Source of the DNA: Arthrobacter bambusae | Lineage (GTDB): Bacteria; Actinomycetota; Actinomycetes; Actinomycetales; Micrococcaceae | Assembly (NCBI RefSeq): GCF_022606295.1 | Contig: NZ_JAHHZS010000013.1 | Span: 1 to 64,000, forward strand | Length of the DNA: 64,000 nt | Direction of reading: 5' to 3' | In this document: positions 10,553 through 18,876 of the stretch, piece by piece | Layout of the letters: every line of letters begins with the position of its first letter | Numbering within the stretch: the first letter of the stretch is position 1 | The notes under the pieces: model-generated | Databases searched by the model: none | Seen by the model: the letters and a program-made list of their open reading frames with translations, nothing else | Told to the model about the DNA's origin: nothing | Translations under genes and position numbers: made by a program

Positions 10553-11424
10553 ACATCACCCTGAACAACGGCGTCGAGATGCCGGCCCTGGGCTTTGGCG
10601 TCTTCCAGACCCCGCCCGAAGAGACGGTGTCCTCCGTCGTGGAGGCGATCGGTGTCGGCTACCGGTTGATCGACACCGCCGCGTCGTACTTCAACGAGCG
10701 CGAAGTCGGCGAAGGTATCCGCCAGTCCGGGATCCACCGGTCCGAGGTTTTCATCGAGACCAAGCTGTGGATCAGTGACTATGGCTACGACGAGGCCCTG
10801 CGCTCCTTCGAGAAATCCGCCGGTAAGCTCGGCGTGGAGCAGATCGACCTGCTCTTGCTGCACCAGCCGCTGCCCACCGACTTCAGCAAGACCATCGGCG
10901 CGTACAAGGCCTTGGAGACCCTGCAGGCCGATGGCCGGGTCCGGGCGATCGGTGTTTCCAACTTCATGCCGGAGGTCCTGGACCGCCTGCTCGCCGAGAC
11001 AGGCGTGGTCCCCGCCGTCAACCAAGTGGAGGTCCACCCGTACTTCTCCCAGCCGGAGGTCCAGACAGCGGACGCCAAGCACGGCATCCTGACCCAGGCC
11101 TGGTCGCCAATGGGCGGGATCACCAGCTACCGCGGAGACGCCAGCAAGTCCACGTTCAACGACCCGGTGATCGGTGAGATCGCTGAGGCGCACGGAAAGA
11201 CGCCCGCCCAGGTCATGCTGCGCTGGCACCTGCAGGAAGGCCGCTCAGCCATCCCGAAGTCCGTCAACCCGGTACGCATCGCTGCGAACTTCGACGTCTT
11301 CGGTTTCGAGCTGACCGCTGATGAGCTGGCCCAGATCGACGCCCTGAACACCGGAGTGCGCGGCGGCCCGGACCCCGCCATCATTACCCTGGAATCCTTC
11401 CACCGCGACATCCCCGAGGCCTGA
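10549..11424 (+). CDS. Aldo/keto reductase
   Basis: A 291-aa NADPH-dependent reductase with a TIM-barrel fold. The tetrad is visible: Asp in LIDTAASY, the Tyr of the same segment, Lys in IETKLW, and His in LLLLHQP. The IPKSVNPVRIAANFDVF segment near the end binds the cofactor's 2'-phosphate. The start ATG at 10549 has AAGGAGAAAG upstream and overlaps the regulator's stop (ATGA). It is of the 2,5-diketo-D-gluconate reductase-like group. It is co-transcribed with the MmyB-type regulator and likely reduces an aldehyde or ketone. Confidence 0.9.
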   Translation: MNITLNNGVEMPALGFGVFQTPPEETVSSVVEAIGVGYRLIDTAASYFNEREVGEGIRQSGIHRSEVFIETKLWISDYGYDEALRSFEKSAGKLGVEQIDLLLLHQPLPTDFSKTIGAYKALETLQADGRVRAIGVSNFMPEVLDRLLAETGVVPAVNQVEVHPYFSQPEVQTADAKHGILTQAWSPMGGITSYRGDASKSTFNDPVIGEIAEAHGKTPAQVMLRWHLQEGRSAIPKSVNPVRIAANFDVFGFELTADELAQIDALNTGVRGGPDPAIITLESFHRDIPEA

Positions 11425-11440
11425 GCCGCGAGGGCCGCGC

Positions 11441-11825
11441 GTGCCGCAGATTAACGCACCGGGGCCGGGGACTTCGGAGCCGGGAATACCGTTCCAGTTC
11501 ACGGCAATCGGCACCGGCTGGCAGATCGACACTACGGATGCGCTGCCCGGGCGGTTGCGCTCTGAAATCCTCGGGCTCGCTGAGGATTTCGACCGCACCT
11601 GGTCGCGGTTCCGCGCAGACTCGCTGGTCGCCGAGGTCGCGCACGCGCCGGGGTCGCTCACGCGCCGGGCGGGGGACGGTCGCGTTCCCCGCCCGTAACG
11701 CGGCCTTGCTGGATCTTTACGACCGCCTCGTCGCGGCGACGGGTGGAGCGGTGGACCCTCTGGTTGGGCGCGACCTGGAACTGTTGGGCTACCGTGCTCT
11801 GATCCTGTTACCGGCAGAATCTTGA
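11441..11825 (+). pseudogene. Truncated, frameshifted ApbE-like FMN transferase
   Basis: The first part (FQFTAIGTGWQIDT, then LAEDFDRTWSRFRADSLV) matches the N-terminus of FAD:protein FMN transferases. After a frameshift near 11665 the match continues with FPARNAALLDLYDRLVAATG and VDPLVGRDLELLGY, then stops at about one third of the usual length. The catalytic C-terminal part is missing, so the gene is dead. It follows the aldo/keto reductase by 16 bases and was probably the operon's last gene. Confidence 0.7.
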
Positions 11826-11839
11826 GGTCAATTAAACGA

Positions 11840-11874
11840 ATCAGGGACTGAAGCTAATTTCTTCAATCCCTGAT
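11840..11874. terminator. Bidirectional hairpin between convergent genes
   Basis: ATCAGGGACTGAAG pairs with CTTCAATCCCTGAT with one mismatch and a short AT-rich loop. CTCTTTTG follows on the + strand and A-rich sequence lies on the other side. It sits between the ApbE remnant (+) and Lsr2 (-), as expected for a shared terminator. Confidence 0.7.
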
Positions 11875-11964
11875 CTCTTTTGTTGAATAGTCAATTGCGC
11901 CCCCATACGCTCTGTTATAGCCGATACCAGTTAGACGTGCACGCTTTCCTGGTCGGTATCGAAC

Positions 11965-12285
11965 CTAGTGAGCTGTTTGGTAGCGCTCGATTACGTCGGC
12001 CTGAATTCGGCCCCGACTGTTGATCGGAATACCTTGTCCAATCGCCCAGGCGCGGATAGCCTTGGTGTCGGTGGTAGTAGCGGCCGAGCGACGTGACGGA
12101 GTCTTGACTCGCCCCACTTTACGAGCCGCGGCCGTGAACTTGCTCACGGCTTCACGCAGTTCATTCGAGTGAGCTTCATTGAGATCAATCTCATATTCAG
12201 CACCGTCGATGGCAAAGCTGATAGTTTCGTTTGCATCGGTACCGTCGATGTCGTCGACTAGACGGATATATGTTTTAGTAGCCAT
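11965..12285 (-). CDS. lsr2: Lsr2 nucleoid-associated protein
   Basis: A 106-aa Lsr2, the actinobacterial functional counterpart of H-NS that silences AT-rich foreign DNA. The N-terminal oligomerisation domain starts MATKTYIRLVDDIDGTDA. The C-terminal AT-hook-like domain contains IRAWAIGQGIPINSRGRI, whose RGR inserts into the minor groove. Start chosen at the ATG complementary to 12283-12285. Extra Lsr2 copies are common on actinobacterial phages and islands, and here it lies beside terminase remnants. It may be a cargo copy rather than the housekeeping gene. Confidence 0.9.
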   Translation of the reverse strand: MATKTYIRLVDDIDGTDANETISFAIDGAEYEIDLNEAHSNELREAVSKFTAAARKVGRVKTPSRRSAATTTDTKAIRAWAIGQGIPINSRGRIQADVIERYQTAH

Positions 12286-12316
12286 GGGAACAAGCATAGT
12301 TGAGGAAGCCTTAAAT

Positions 12317-13180
12317 TTAGATGTCACGGGCTGCGCTTCGAGCGGCTTCCATAACCGGCCCGACGATCCGCGGGCCAATCCGATAACCATCCGCTTTATG
12401 CGTCAGAAACGTCTGGGCGACTTCACGACGACGCTGCATCGTCGTGGCATTTTTCCAATCAGGCAGCGTTTTCAGCTCATCAGCTAGTTCCTGAATTTGG
12501 TACTGGAACTTTCTCTCATACTCGAAGATGTTCTGGTCCGCTACTCGACCAGCTTGGCTGGCAGCTTCACCTACAACATAGGGTTCAATCTCGTCTTTGG
12601 TAACGGACGCTATTATCGACTCCGCAACCTGACGACGCTTATTCGCCGGCGCACCGCGGAACTCGGGAGATGTGACGAGAGCGGAGATGAGCTCAATGAT
12701 CCTGACTTTTTGAGCGATCTCGTGGTTTAGAGATTCCAGGGTCATGGTTCGCTGGGTTTCGGCCATCGCGGTATCCAGGCTCTCAAACAGCGACTCCCGC
12801 CATTCGCAGGTTGCCGTCCATTCGAAAATAAGACCGTGCGCCGGCCAACGTAGCCACAGCACGTCCACTTCGCCGTCATGTGAACCGGCTGCCGAAACAA
12901 GGCGGTTCACCTCGGCCGGAAGCTCCTCTCCGTCCTCCTGGGCTATGACTTCTCTTAGCTCGTCAGGATCAAACTTGTGCACCGTGAGGGAGACGAACAC
13001 TGCCTGGGCGGAGATAGCGATAGCAAGTGCGTTGTCGATGCTGACCATCGCCGCGCTGAGTTGCACGTCAGCCGATTTCACAAATTCGGCTTCTGCTACA
13101 TACAGCAACCCGCGATCCACGGCCTTGTTGGGGATCTCTTCAGCCAATGCGGCTAGCTCAGCAGATGTGAAGATCGTCAT
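12317..13180 (-). CDS. Hypothetical protein, coiled-coil C-terminal half
   Basis: A 287-aa protein, not recognised. The first half looks like a compact soluble domain containing the aromatic-rich stretch WLRWPAHGLIFEWTATCEW. The second half is charged and helical (NIFEYERKFQYQIQELADEL). There is no signal peptide or membrane helix. The start is uncertain: the ATG complementary to 13178-13180 fits domain logic but has no Shine-Dalgarno, and upstream starts to 13282 exist. It lies next to Lsr2 in the mobile-element segment. Confidence 0.55.
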   Translation of the reverse strand: MTIFTSAELAALAEEIPNKAVDRGLLYVAEAEFVKSADVQLSAAMVSIDNALAIAISAQAVFVSLTVHKFDPDELREVIAQEDGEELPAEVNRLVSAAGSHDGEVDVLWLRWPAHGLIFEWTATCEWRESLFESLDTAMAETQRTMTLESLNHEIAQKVRIIELISALVTSPEFRGAPANKRRQVAESIIASVTKDEIEPYVVGEAASQAGRVADQNIFEYERKFQYQIQELADELKTLPDWKNATTMQRRREVAQTFLTHKADGYRIGPRIVGPVMEAARSAARDI

Positions 13181-13263
13181 GAGGAGGACTATAGGGGATG
13201 GGGCTGACAGGTTCGACGCTGCCATTACGAAGGATCGTCCGCTTGCTCCAGTAGGCTCAGCGC

Positions 13264-13992
13264 ATGGAGCATCATTTGTCATGGTTTGACGCCAACGCGG
13301 GTTGGATTGGGTTTGCCGGCCTGGTAGTTGGTGTCCTAGGAGTCCTGACCGGTTTCATCTTTTACTGGCTGTCACGCAGGCCGAAGCGGTTCGGCTGGCA
13401 GCTGATGGATCAAACGCCAATCCTCAGCAGGAGTGCTGCGGGGTTGCCAATCAGGATAATTCATGGCGATGGCGTTGAAGCCCAGTTTCCGCAGCTCTCA
13501 GTTATCCGACTGGGAAACCGCGGAAAAGCTGAAATTACGGCGCACCACTTCGATGGACCGATTCGGGTGTCCTTCAAACGAAGCAAACTCATCGGCGCGG
13601 CTCTGCACGACCGCCTGGGAATTGGCGTGACAGCGGACATCACGCAAGAAGGCAACTCTGCCACATTCACTCCATCGTTGCTCAACAAGAATGAATGGTT
13701 TGAAGTTCAGTTTGTTACTGATGGTGACGTAGAGACGCCCATACTGTCCGCAAGAGTAGCTGGCCACGACACCGAGACTGTCGAGATTGCTGAAAAGCGG
13801 CGAGATTTTTGGCGGCTTGTGCAGTTCATTTCAGGATTTATGTTTGTCGTGATATCTGGGACCAATGTATTCGCTCCGCATGACTGGCAGCCCCCTGGAG
13901 TCGCAGTGACTTTAATTTTCGGTGTAATTTACTTTGTCGCTGGTAGACGGAAGTCGAAAGCGCCTACCTGGCGGCATCCCCGTCACCGCTAG
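13264..13992 (+). CDS. Hypothetical membrane protein
   Basis: A 242-aa protein with one N-terminal membrane helix (about residues 14-37, rich in Gly/Val/Leu), a soluble domain of about 150 residues and two C-terminal helices (about 192-232). The soluble part has alternating strands and no motif that I know. The order TM, soluble domain, two TMs suggests a membrane-anchored sensor or effector, but no catalytic residue stands out. It faces away from the preceding hypothetical gene. Confidence 0.55.
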   Translation: MEHHLSWFDANAGWIGFAGLVVGVLGVLTGFIFYWLSRRPKRFGWQLMDQTPILSRSAAGLPIRIIHGDGVEAQFPQLSVIRLGNRGKAEITAHHFDGPIRVSFKRSKLIGAALHDRLGIGVTADITQEGNSATFTPSLLNKNEWFEVQFVTDGDVETPILSARVAGHDTETVEIAEKRRDFWRLVQFISGFMFVVISGTNVFAPHDWQPPGVAVTLIFGVIYFVAGRRKSKAPTWRHPRHR

Positions 13993-14036
13993 TTTGGCGT
14001 AAATGCTATAATCCACTCATAGCAGGAACTCAGCAA

Positions 14037-14126
14037 ATGGGTGGAATGACCATCTCCGACATTCCAGTACTAACGAGGCAGGGTCAGCCTCCGATCTCGA
14101 CGCCTGCACCCAAGCCGCAAGATTAG
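14037..14126 (+). CDS. Very short frame before the terminase genes
   Basis: A 29-aa frame (MGGMTISDIPVLTRQGQPPI, then a Pro-rich end) with AGGAA eight bases upstream. It ends two bases before the terminase start. A TATAAT box lies at 14007-14012. It could be a genuine small phage gene or a leader; no family is recognised. Confidence 0.35.
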   Translation: MGGMTISDIPVLTRQGQPPISTPAPKPQD

Positions 14127-14128
14127 TG

Positions 14129-14556
14129 ATGGCAGAGAGTCAAATTGCCGAAGCCAAGAAACTCAATCCCAAGCAGGAATTTTTCTGCAAGCTTTACGCT
14201 GCCCCAGGCGAGTACTTCGGGAACGGCACGCAGGCCTACATCGAGGCGTATCACGCTGATCTGACGAGGGTAGGAGCCTACGCGGCCGCTCGCGCCGGGC
14301 ATACGACAAGGTCACTAAGCCTCACATTCTTGCTGCTATTCGTGCGTTGCTAGAACTCGGTCCACTGAACGAAGAGACCGTCGATCGAGAGCTCCCGTTC
14401 GTCATCATGCAGAACGCTGATCTCCCGTCCAAGATGGCTGGAATCCGCGAGTACAACGCTCTCAAGGCTCGTATTAACAAGAAGCTTGAACACACGGGTA
14501 AAGGCGGTGGCCCCATAGCCTTCGTCGACATGGCCGCAGATGACGGAGACAGTTAG
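14129..14556 (+). pseudogene. Frameshifted phage terminase small subunit
   Basis: The first frame gives LNPKQEFFCKLYAAPGEYF and TQAYIEAY, the DNA-binding N-terminus typical of terminase small subunits (Terminase_2). At about 14297 the reading frame must change to continue as AYDKVTKPHILAAIRALLEL and a C-terminal part ending GKGGGPIAFVDMAADDGDS. One frameshift separates the halves. It is followed by an overlapping large-subunit fragment, marking a prophage or satellite remnant. Confidence 0.65.
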
Positions 14557-14722
14557 ACCTCGTATCATCCCCACGCCGAATCAGCGTGAAGCCATCCGAG
14601 CCATCAAGGCCGGCATCCGCTACATTCTCACCGGCGGCGCGATTTCGACAGCTAAGGGCTACGGCCCAGCGCAGATCTTCATTTCCGGCACTTCGCAGAC
14701 TAGCGTGGTTAGGGCCGTCTGA
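14540..14722 (+). pseudogene. N-terminal fragment of a terminase large subunit
   Basis: A 60-aa fragment reading NQREAIRAIKAGIRYILTGG and then AISTAKGYGPAQ, which resembles the region entering the Walker A loop of a large terminase. The expected GKT/S is replaced by AKG and the frame ends soon after. It overlaps the end of the small-subunit gene, the usual phage order. Only this fragment of the packaging module remains. Confidence 0.5.
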
Positions 14723-14757
14723 CGTCGGGGGCAGGAGAGGTCAAGGGCCTCTTTGAA

Positions 14758-15093
14758 TTGGTGGCGACCAAGCTTCCAAATAGAAAAAGACACCCTGATA
14801 TGCCCAGCGCTACTTCCTTCCCGGGCGGTCTCTGTTGCGAGCGGGCAGACGTGGTTCTTGGCGTCGACGGCATCGAACTCTGCTCTGTCACGGCGCCCGA
14901 GCCCGGTCTGGTTCTGCACGTTGAGACCGCCGAAACTCTTAGCGGTTATCCGGACTGCGGTGTCGTCGCCGCCCGGAACGTCCACCGGCAGGTCCAGCTC
15001 CGCGACACCCCGTATTTCGGCCGTCCGGTGCGGCTGCTGTGGGCAGAGCGTGTCCGGCGCCGCCCGAAAGACAAACCGTGCCTAAATATTAAG
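14758..15093 (+). pseudogene. Fragment of an ISL3-family transposase
   Basis: After about residue 30 the frame matches the N-terminal zinc-binding region of ISL3 transposases: LGVDGIELCSVTAPEPGLVL, a CGV-containing finger after SGYPDCG, then RNVHRQVQLRDTPYFGRPVR with RLLWAERVRRR. The DDE catalytic domain that should follow is absent. It is a remnant with no detectable terminal repeats. Confidence 0.6.
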
Positions 15094-15491
15094 AGCCGAA
15101 TTAGTACTACGCCTCCACTTGACGCGCGCCGCCAACGAGGAGAGCCTGCTGCCGTGGGGCACCGCGAATACGTCCAACGCCGCTGCAGCTCAACTTTCGA
15201 AATCGCCAGGTATCCGGAGCCGGCGCCCACAGCAGTACTGCTGTACGGTCTGTTGCCCAAAGTGTCGCGGCTTGAGATGACTAGATTGTGGGCTCCACCC
15301 AGCAGAGGATGGAAAAGGGGCAGACGCCTTTCCGGCAAGGAAGCTGGGGGATTCGCCAGCTCCGATCCAGCGGAGGACCCCGCTTCGGTCGGGATGTCGA
15401 GGTGATGACCGGTCGAAACCTTGGGCGACACGATCCCAGCGCGGATCGTCTTGCCCGTGATTGCCCCTAAGTTCCCAGATTCATCGGCAGA
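15094..15491. other. No supportable gene
   Basis: About 400 bases after the ISL3 fragment. Frames are present on both strands but none carries a recognisable domain or ribosome site. Confidence 0.5.
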
Positions 15492-16349
15492 ATGGACTGC
15501 ATGGACCCCGAACTCAATGTGGCGAAAAGAATTATGCCCCGCGCGCGAAACCCTGTGCCTCGTGGAAAAGGCTCGTCGTACTCAGCACGCAGGCTGCTAG
15601 GACGCTCAATAGTGTCCACTAAACATGGGAGTCTAGGAACACCAGGAATGGTCATCACCCTGGGAGCCATCGGCACTATCTACTATGCGTTACGGATCAT
15701 CGGCTTCGTCGATGGAGACATAGACTCGGCCCTGGCTTTGATACCACACCTTGATCTCTTGCCGACTCTGACAGCAATGGTAGTTTCGGTCGTCCCGTTC
15801 ATGGCGATCCCGTTTGCCCTGCTGTTGGTGCTGGTGCTTCGACGTATGGTTGCTGACGAGGTGACGAAGTGGGTCATCCCTCTGGTCGGTGTCATTTTTG
15901 TGGTGGCGGCACTTGCTTTGTCAAACGTCGCGATCGCTGCCCTTGCCACGCTATTGTGGGGGGCTCGAAGTCTATACAAAGGAATCCATCGGCACCGGCT
16001 AGTGCCCCGTCGGATGGCGCGCCTTCTGCAGGCCTTCGTGCCAACTGGCGGAATCGTCATGACCTGGACAGGAGTCATTCTTCTCTTCACAACGGCCATC
16101 GGACTTCCCTGGCAATCGTCCGAATCGATTGCGTTCCACGGCGAGCCAGCTAGGACGTTCTTCGTAATTTCGCAGGACGACAACCATCTGACCGTTGTCG
16201 ATGACGCCGCACGAAATGTGACCATTCGAAATGCAACTGCGATTGACACTCGCGAATCCTGCATATTTGAAGAATCTCGCGTCCCCTTGTCAAGGTCGGT
16301 CTACCAATTGTTGATCGGCTGGCAACCCCGGCGAGCATGTCCAAATTGA
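15492..16349 (+). CDS. Hypothetical multi-pass membrane protein
   Basis: A 285-aa protein with a basic, Arg-rich N-terminus of about 45 residues and four to five hydrophobic helices between residues 50 and 215. A soluble tail of about 70 residues follows (FVISQDDNHLTVVDDAARNV). The tail looks like a small beta domain. No family is recognised. A later start is possible because the first 40 residues are unlike a membrane-protein N-terminus. Confidence 0.5.
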   Translation: MDCMDPELNVAKRIMPRARNPVPRGKGSSYSARRLLGRSIVSTKHGSLGTPGMVITLGAIGTIYYALRIIGFVDGDIDSALALIPHLDLLPTLTAMVVSVVPFMAIPFALLLVLVLRRMVADEVTKWVIPLVGVIFVVAALALSNVAIAALATLLWGARSLYKGIHRHRLVPRRMARLLQAFVPTGGIVMTWTGVILLFTTAIGLPWQSSESIAFHGEPARTFFVISQDDNHLTVVDDAARNVTIRNATAIDTRESCIFEESRVPLSRSVYQLLIGWQPRRACPN

Positions 16350-17435
16350 AATTTCCTGATTGCCCAAGCGATCCGAAGGCGCACCGGAGGACTGTCCCTG
16401 TGGTGGAACCGTGAGTCTGACTTTAGGTACTTATGGTCGAGCGGCTGCGGCTTGGCATTAGCGCATCTAATGTGTCTAGTGATCCCAAGCAACATGAGGT
16501 CGTCCGGCGAAGGCCGGGCCCCGTAGCTTGAGGCTGCCGAAAGACTGCAGGCTGCCTTTCGCCGGCACCGTTGGACCCCGGCCCTCTGGCGCTACTTACG
16601 AAGCGCTCCGTATTTTCGAGGTCGTGCTTCGAAATGCCCTCGATCAAAACATCAGACCGGGGCGGGCCGTGCATATCAACGAGAAGTCAGGCCAGGACGC
16701 GGACAGTGGCATTTTTACGACATCTCATCGAGTTCGAAGCTGCTCGCTACTGCGCCGCGCTTATGCGGAAGGGGAAGCGACGGTGAAAGGCCGGAACGTT
16801 GCGGCGTTTGTGCTCATCGCTTCGATGACCGGCGTGCTCGTCTACGCGTGCATCGCGTAGGGCCTTATCTGGTGGCCAGCTTTAATCGGGGCACCATAGT
16901 CAGGCTATTTGGTGGCGGCCTTCTGGCGGTCGGCAGCATGCAACTTTTCGACTATGGAGACGACGTTCATGAAGCCTCTGCCTCGAGGGCGAATAAGGGC
17001 CTCTGGTCGAAGGCCCGTCGAAGCTAAGCGGACTTAACCTCCAGCGAGGTCCCTGAGCTTCGCCGTACAAGCCTGAGCTTCGCCGTACAGACACGGGCGA
17101 CGAGCGCCCACCAGACTGGGCCAATTCTCAAGGCCCAGAGATCCATCGGGGTGAAAGGTCGGGTTGTAGCCGTGATCCTCTTAACGGCATTCGTTGGTGC
17201 GCACGGCAGAATCTTTTCAACTGGGTGTGGGCCTCACCGGAATGTTGCCGTTGCGGGTGGTGGCGGCAAGCCTTAGCGCGATTGCCGTTCGGAGAGGCAG
17301 CGCTGCCGCCCTTGAGGGCAGGGGCGAGTCGGTGGACCGACCGCTTTCGGCTCGGCTGCCAACTGGTTGCGAAGAATTAGGCAAACTTCGGAGGTCTCGG
17401 TGTTAGTTGGCTGCGGTGCCTGCGCGGATTGGCGC
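16350..17435. other. Gene-poor stretch with a possible Abi-like fragment
   Basis: About 1.1 kb without a convincing gene. A frame near 16590-16700 contains YEALRIFEVVLRNALDQNIR, which resembles the LEVALRNA helix of Abi-like proteins in actinobacteria, but is too short and unsupported on either side. It may be a remnant of such a defence gene. Confidence 0.4.
17052..17089. repeat. Tandem direct repeat, 20-bp period
   Basis: CCTGAGCTTCGCCGTACA occurs at 17052-17069 and again at 17072-17089. It is isolated within a non-coding stretch and its role is unknown; a local duplication is the simplest reading. Confidence 0.7.
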
Positions 17436-18161
17436 TTAGAGCAGTTCGGGACCGGGTTCGGGGTTTGCCGGCCCGGTGGGGTTGGCTGAGTCTGTGTGGG
17501 TTGTGCCGGGGTTTTGGCTGGTTTTGTGGATTGTTTCGGCGAAGTCCAGGAGGGTGGTGCTGAGGGTGGGGAGTTCACGGGGTTGCAGGCCGTATTTGGT
17601 GAATTCGGTGGTGGGGAGTGTCCGGTGCCTGGCGATGGCGGCGGCGAGGGTTGGCAGGTCCAGGGTCGGGTCGCGGCGTTGGCAGAGGGTGATCAGTTGT
17701 TGGTGGGTGAAGCGGTGGCTGGTGATGATGGAGTAGGCGTCGAGGTAGTCGCGGGCGTATCCGCGGGCGTAGACGGCGAGCAGTTTGGACGCGACGGTAT
17801 CTTTGAGGGAGAGGACGGGGCCGATGTCGATGATGGCGGGGGAGTTCTCCCACCAGTCCAGTCCGAGGTCGATGACGACGGCTTGTTCATTGTGTCCTAC
17901 GGTGACGCTGGCGAATTCCTCGTATTGTCGGGTGATCTCCACGGCGTATCCGGCGGCTTCGAGGGCGGCTGTCATTTTCTGAACCGATGCGGCGAAGGTT
18001 GCCGGGGTGTGCTGGCGGTGCAGGGCGAAGAGATCGATGTCGTCCGAGAGACGTTCGGTGATGCCGTGCTCGATCAGGGCCTGGCCGCCGGCGAGGATGA
18101 AGCCATCAGCTGCCAGGACGGCAAGTGCGATCTTGGCTGCTACGCGCTGAGAGTCGTCCAT
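17436..18161 (-). CDS. AbiEii-type nucleotidyltransferase toxin
   Basis: A 241-aa protein of the AbiEii/nucleotidyltransferase family. GG at 25-26 and SDDIDLF at 39-45 form the core G(G/S)x(9-13)DxD/E motif that transfers nucleotides to RNA targets in toxins of this class. The later Lys and Tyr cluster (LKDTVASKLLAVYARGYARD) matches the family. The C-terminal 30 residues are Pro/Thr-rich and look unconstrained. Start at the ATG complementary to 18159-18161. It overlaps the upstream RHH gene by 22 bases, so the pair is probably an operon. The usual AbiEi winged-helix antitoxin is absent. Confidence 0.8.
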   Translation of the reverse strand: MDDSQRVAAKIALAVLAADGFILAGGQALIEHGITERLSDDIDLFALHRQHTPATFAASVQKMTAALEAAGYAVEITRQYEEFASVTVGHNEQAVVIDLGLDWWENSPAIIDIGPVLSLKDTVASKLLAVYARGYARDYLDAYSIITSHRFTHQQLITLCQRRDPTLDLPTLAAAIARHRTLPTTEFTKYGLQPRELPTLSTTLLDFAETIHKTSQNPGTTHTDSANPTGPANPEPGPELL

Positions 18162-18637
18162 GACGGGTGTTCCTTCGCTTCGCGGGTGCCGGGAAGCTGG
18201 GGGAAGGTCGTTTCCCAGAGCTGCCTGCACCGGGCGGGCAGGATCATGGTCGGCCACAGGGCGGTCAGCCGTCCAGCGTGGACGATGCGGCAGATTTCCT
18301 CGATGGACCCGGAATTCTGCAAGGTGAGTTGGTACAGCACCGAGCAGCTGCCGTCATCGTCCACGTTGTAGCTTCTCTCCGGCCCCCAGTCCAGGTGCAG
18401 CGGGAGTTCCACGGATCCGGTCGCGGGGCCGTGCAGGTCGTTTAAAGCGGGCGGGACCAGGTATACGAGGGAGTCAGCGATCGTGTGGCGGTGCTTGTCC
18501 GGGGCTGCGACGTATTCGTGGAGCCGGGTACGGATGAGTTCGGACACCGACGTGCCTTCCCGCACGGCTTTGCGGTGGGCTTCGTTCCAGAGGTCGTCGC
18601 TGACGCGGATGGTGTGCCGTGGTGTCCCTGCCGACAT
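18140..18637 (-). CDS. Ribbon-helix-helix protein, candidate antitoxin
   Basis: A 165-aa protein. Residues 5-45 form a ribbon-helix-helix domain (RHTIRVSDDLWNEAHRKAVR, then GTSVSELIRTRLHEYV). A C-terminal domain of about 110 residues, with no family that I recognise, contains DLHGPATGSVELPLHLDW. The start is the ATG complementary to 18635-18637. It precedes and overlaps the AbiEii gene. Operator-like repeats lie directly upstream at 18687-18721. Position and domain type point to an autoregulating antitoxin; the large C-terminal domain could bind the toxin. Confidence 0.7.
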   Translation of the reverse strand: MSAGTPRHTIRVSDDLWNEAHRKAVREGTSVSELIRTRLHEYVAAPDKHRHTIADSLVYLVPPALNDLHGPATGSVELPLHLDWGPERSYNVDDDGSCSVLYQLTLQNSGSIEEICRIVHAGRLTALWPTMILPARCRQLWETTFPQLPGTREAKEHPSWTTLSA

Positions 18638-18686
18638 GGCGCGCTCCTGCCTTTGAGAGGGTTTGGCTTCATGGTCAAGCCTACCC

Positions 18687-18721
18687 GGTGTCATGACACC
18701 CCGATATAGGGTGCCATGACA
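18687..18721. promoter_or_regulatory. Operator-like palindrome and half repeat
   Basis: GGTGTCATGACACC (18687-18700) is a perfect 14-bp palindrome. A second GGTGCCATGAC starts at 18711, 24 bases on. A -10-like TATATC on the minus strand lies between them. The arrangement fits two RHH dimer-binding sites over the promoter of the RHH/AbiEii operon. Confidence 0.6.
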
Positions 18722-18776
18722 AGGTAAGAGGCGGGCCATCCGCATCCCATCACGTCTTTTCGTTTTTCTTGTTTCA

Positions 18777-18812
18777 CTTGTTTTGTTTATTTCGCTTGTT
18801 TTGTTTATTTCG
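18777..18812. repeat. 18-bp AT-rich tandem repeats
   Basis: CTTGTTTTGTTTATTTCG occurs twice head to tail (18777-18794 and 18795-18812), with degenerate partial units on both sides. It lies in the divergent gap between the RHH gene (-) and the HTH gene (+), far more AT-rich than the surroundings. It may be an operator array for one of the two antitoxins or a promoter-spacing element. Confidence 0.65.
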
Positions 18813-18876
18813 TTTGTAGGGTAGCGTAAATACATACATACACACAGAAGACAGGAAAGTGGAGAGGAGTAGGACA

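Noticed and set aside
16528-16860. Complete Abi-family protein
   Set aside because: Only one helix-like stretch resembles the family and the rest of the frame has no match.
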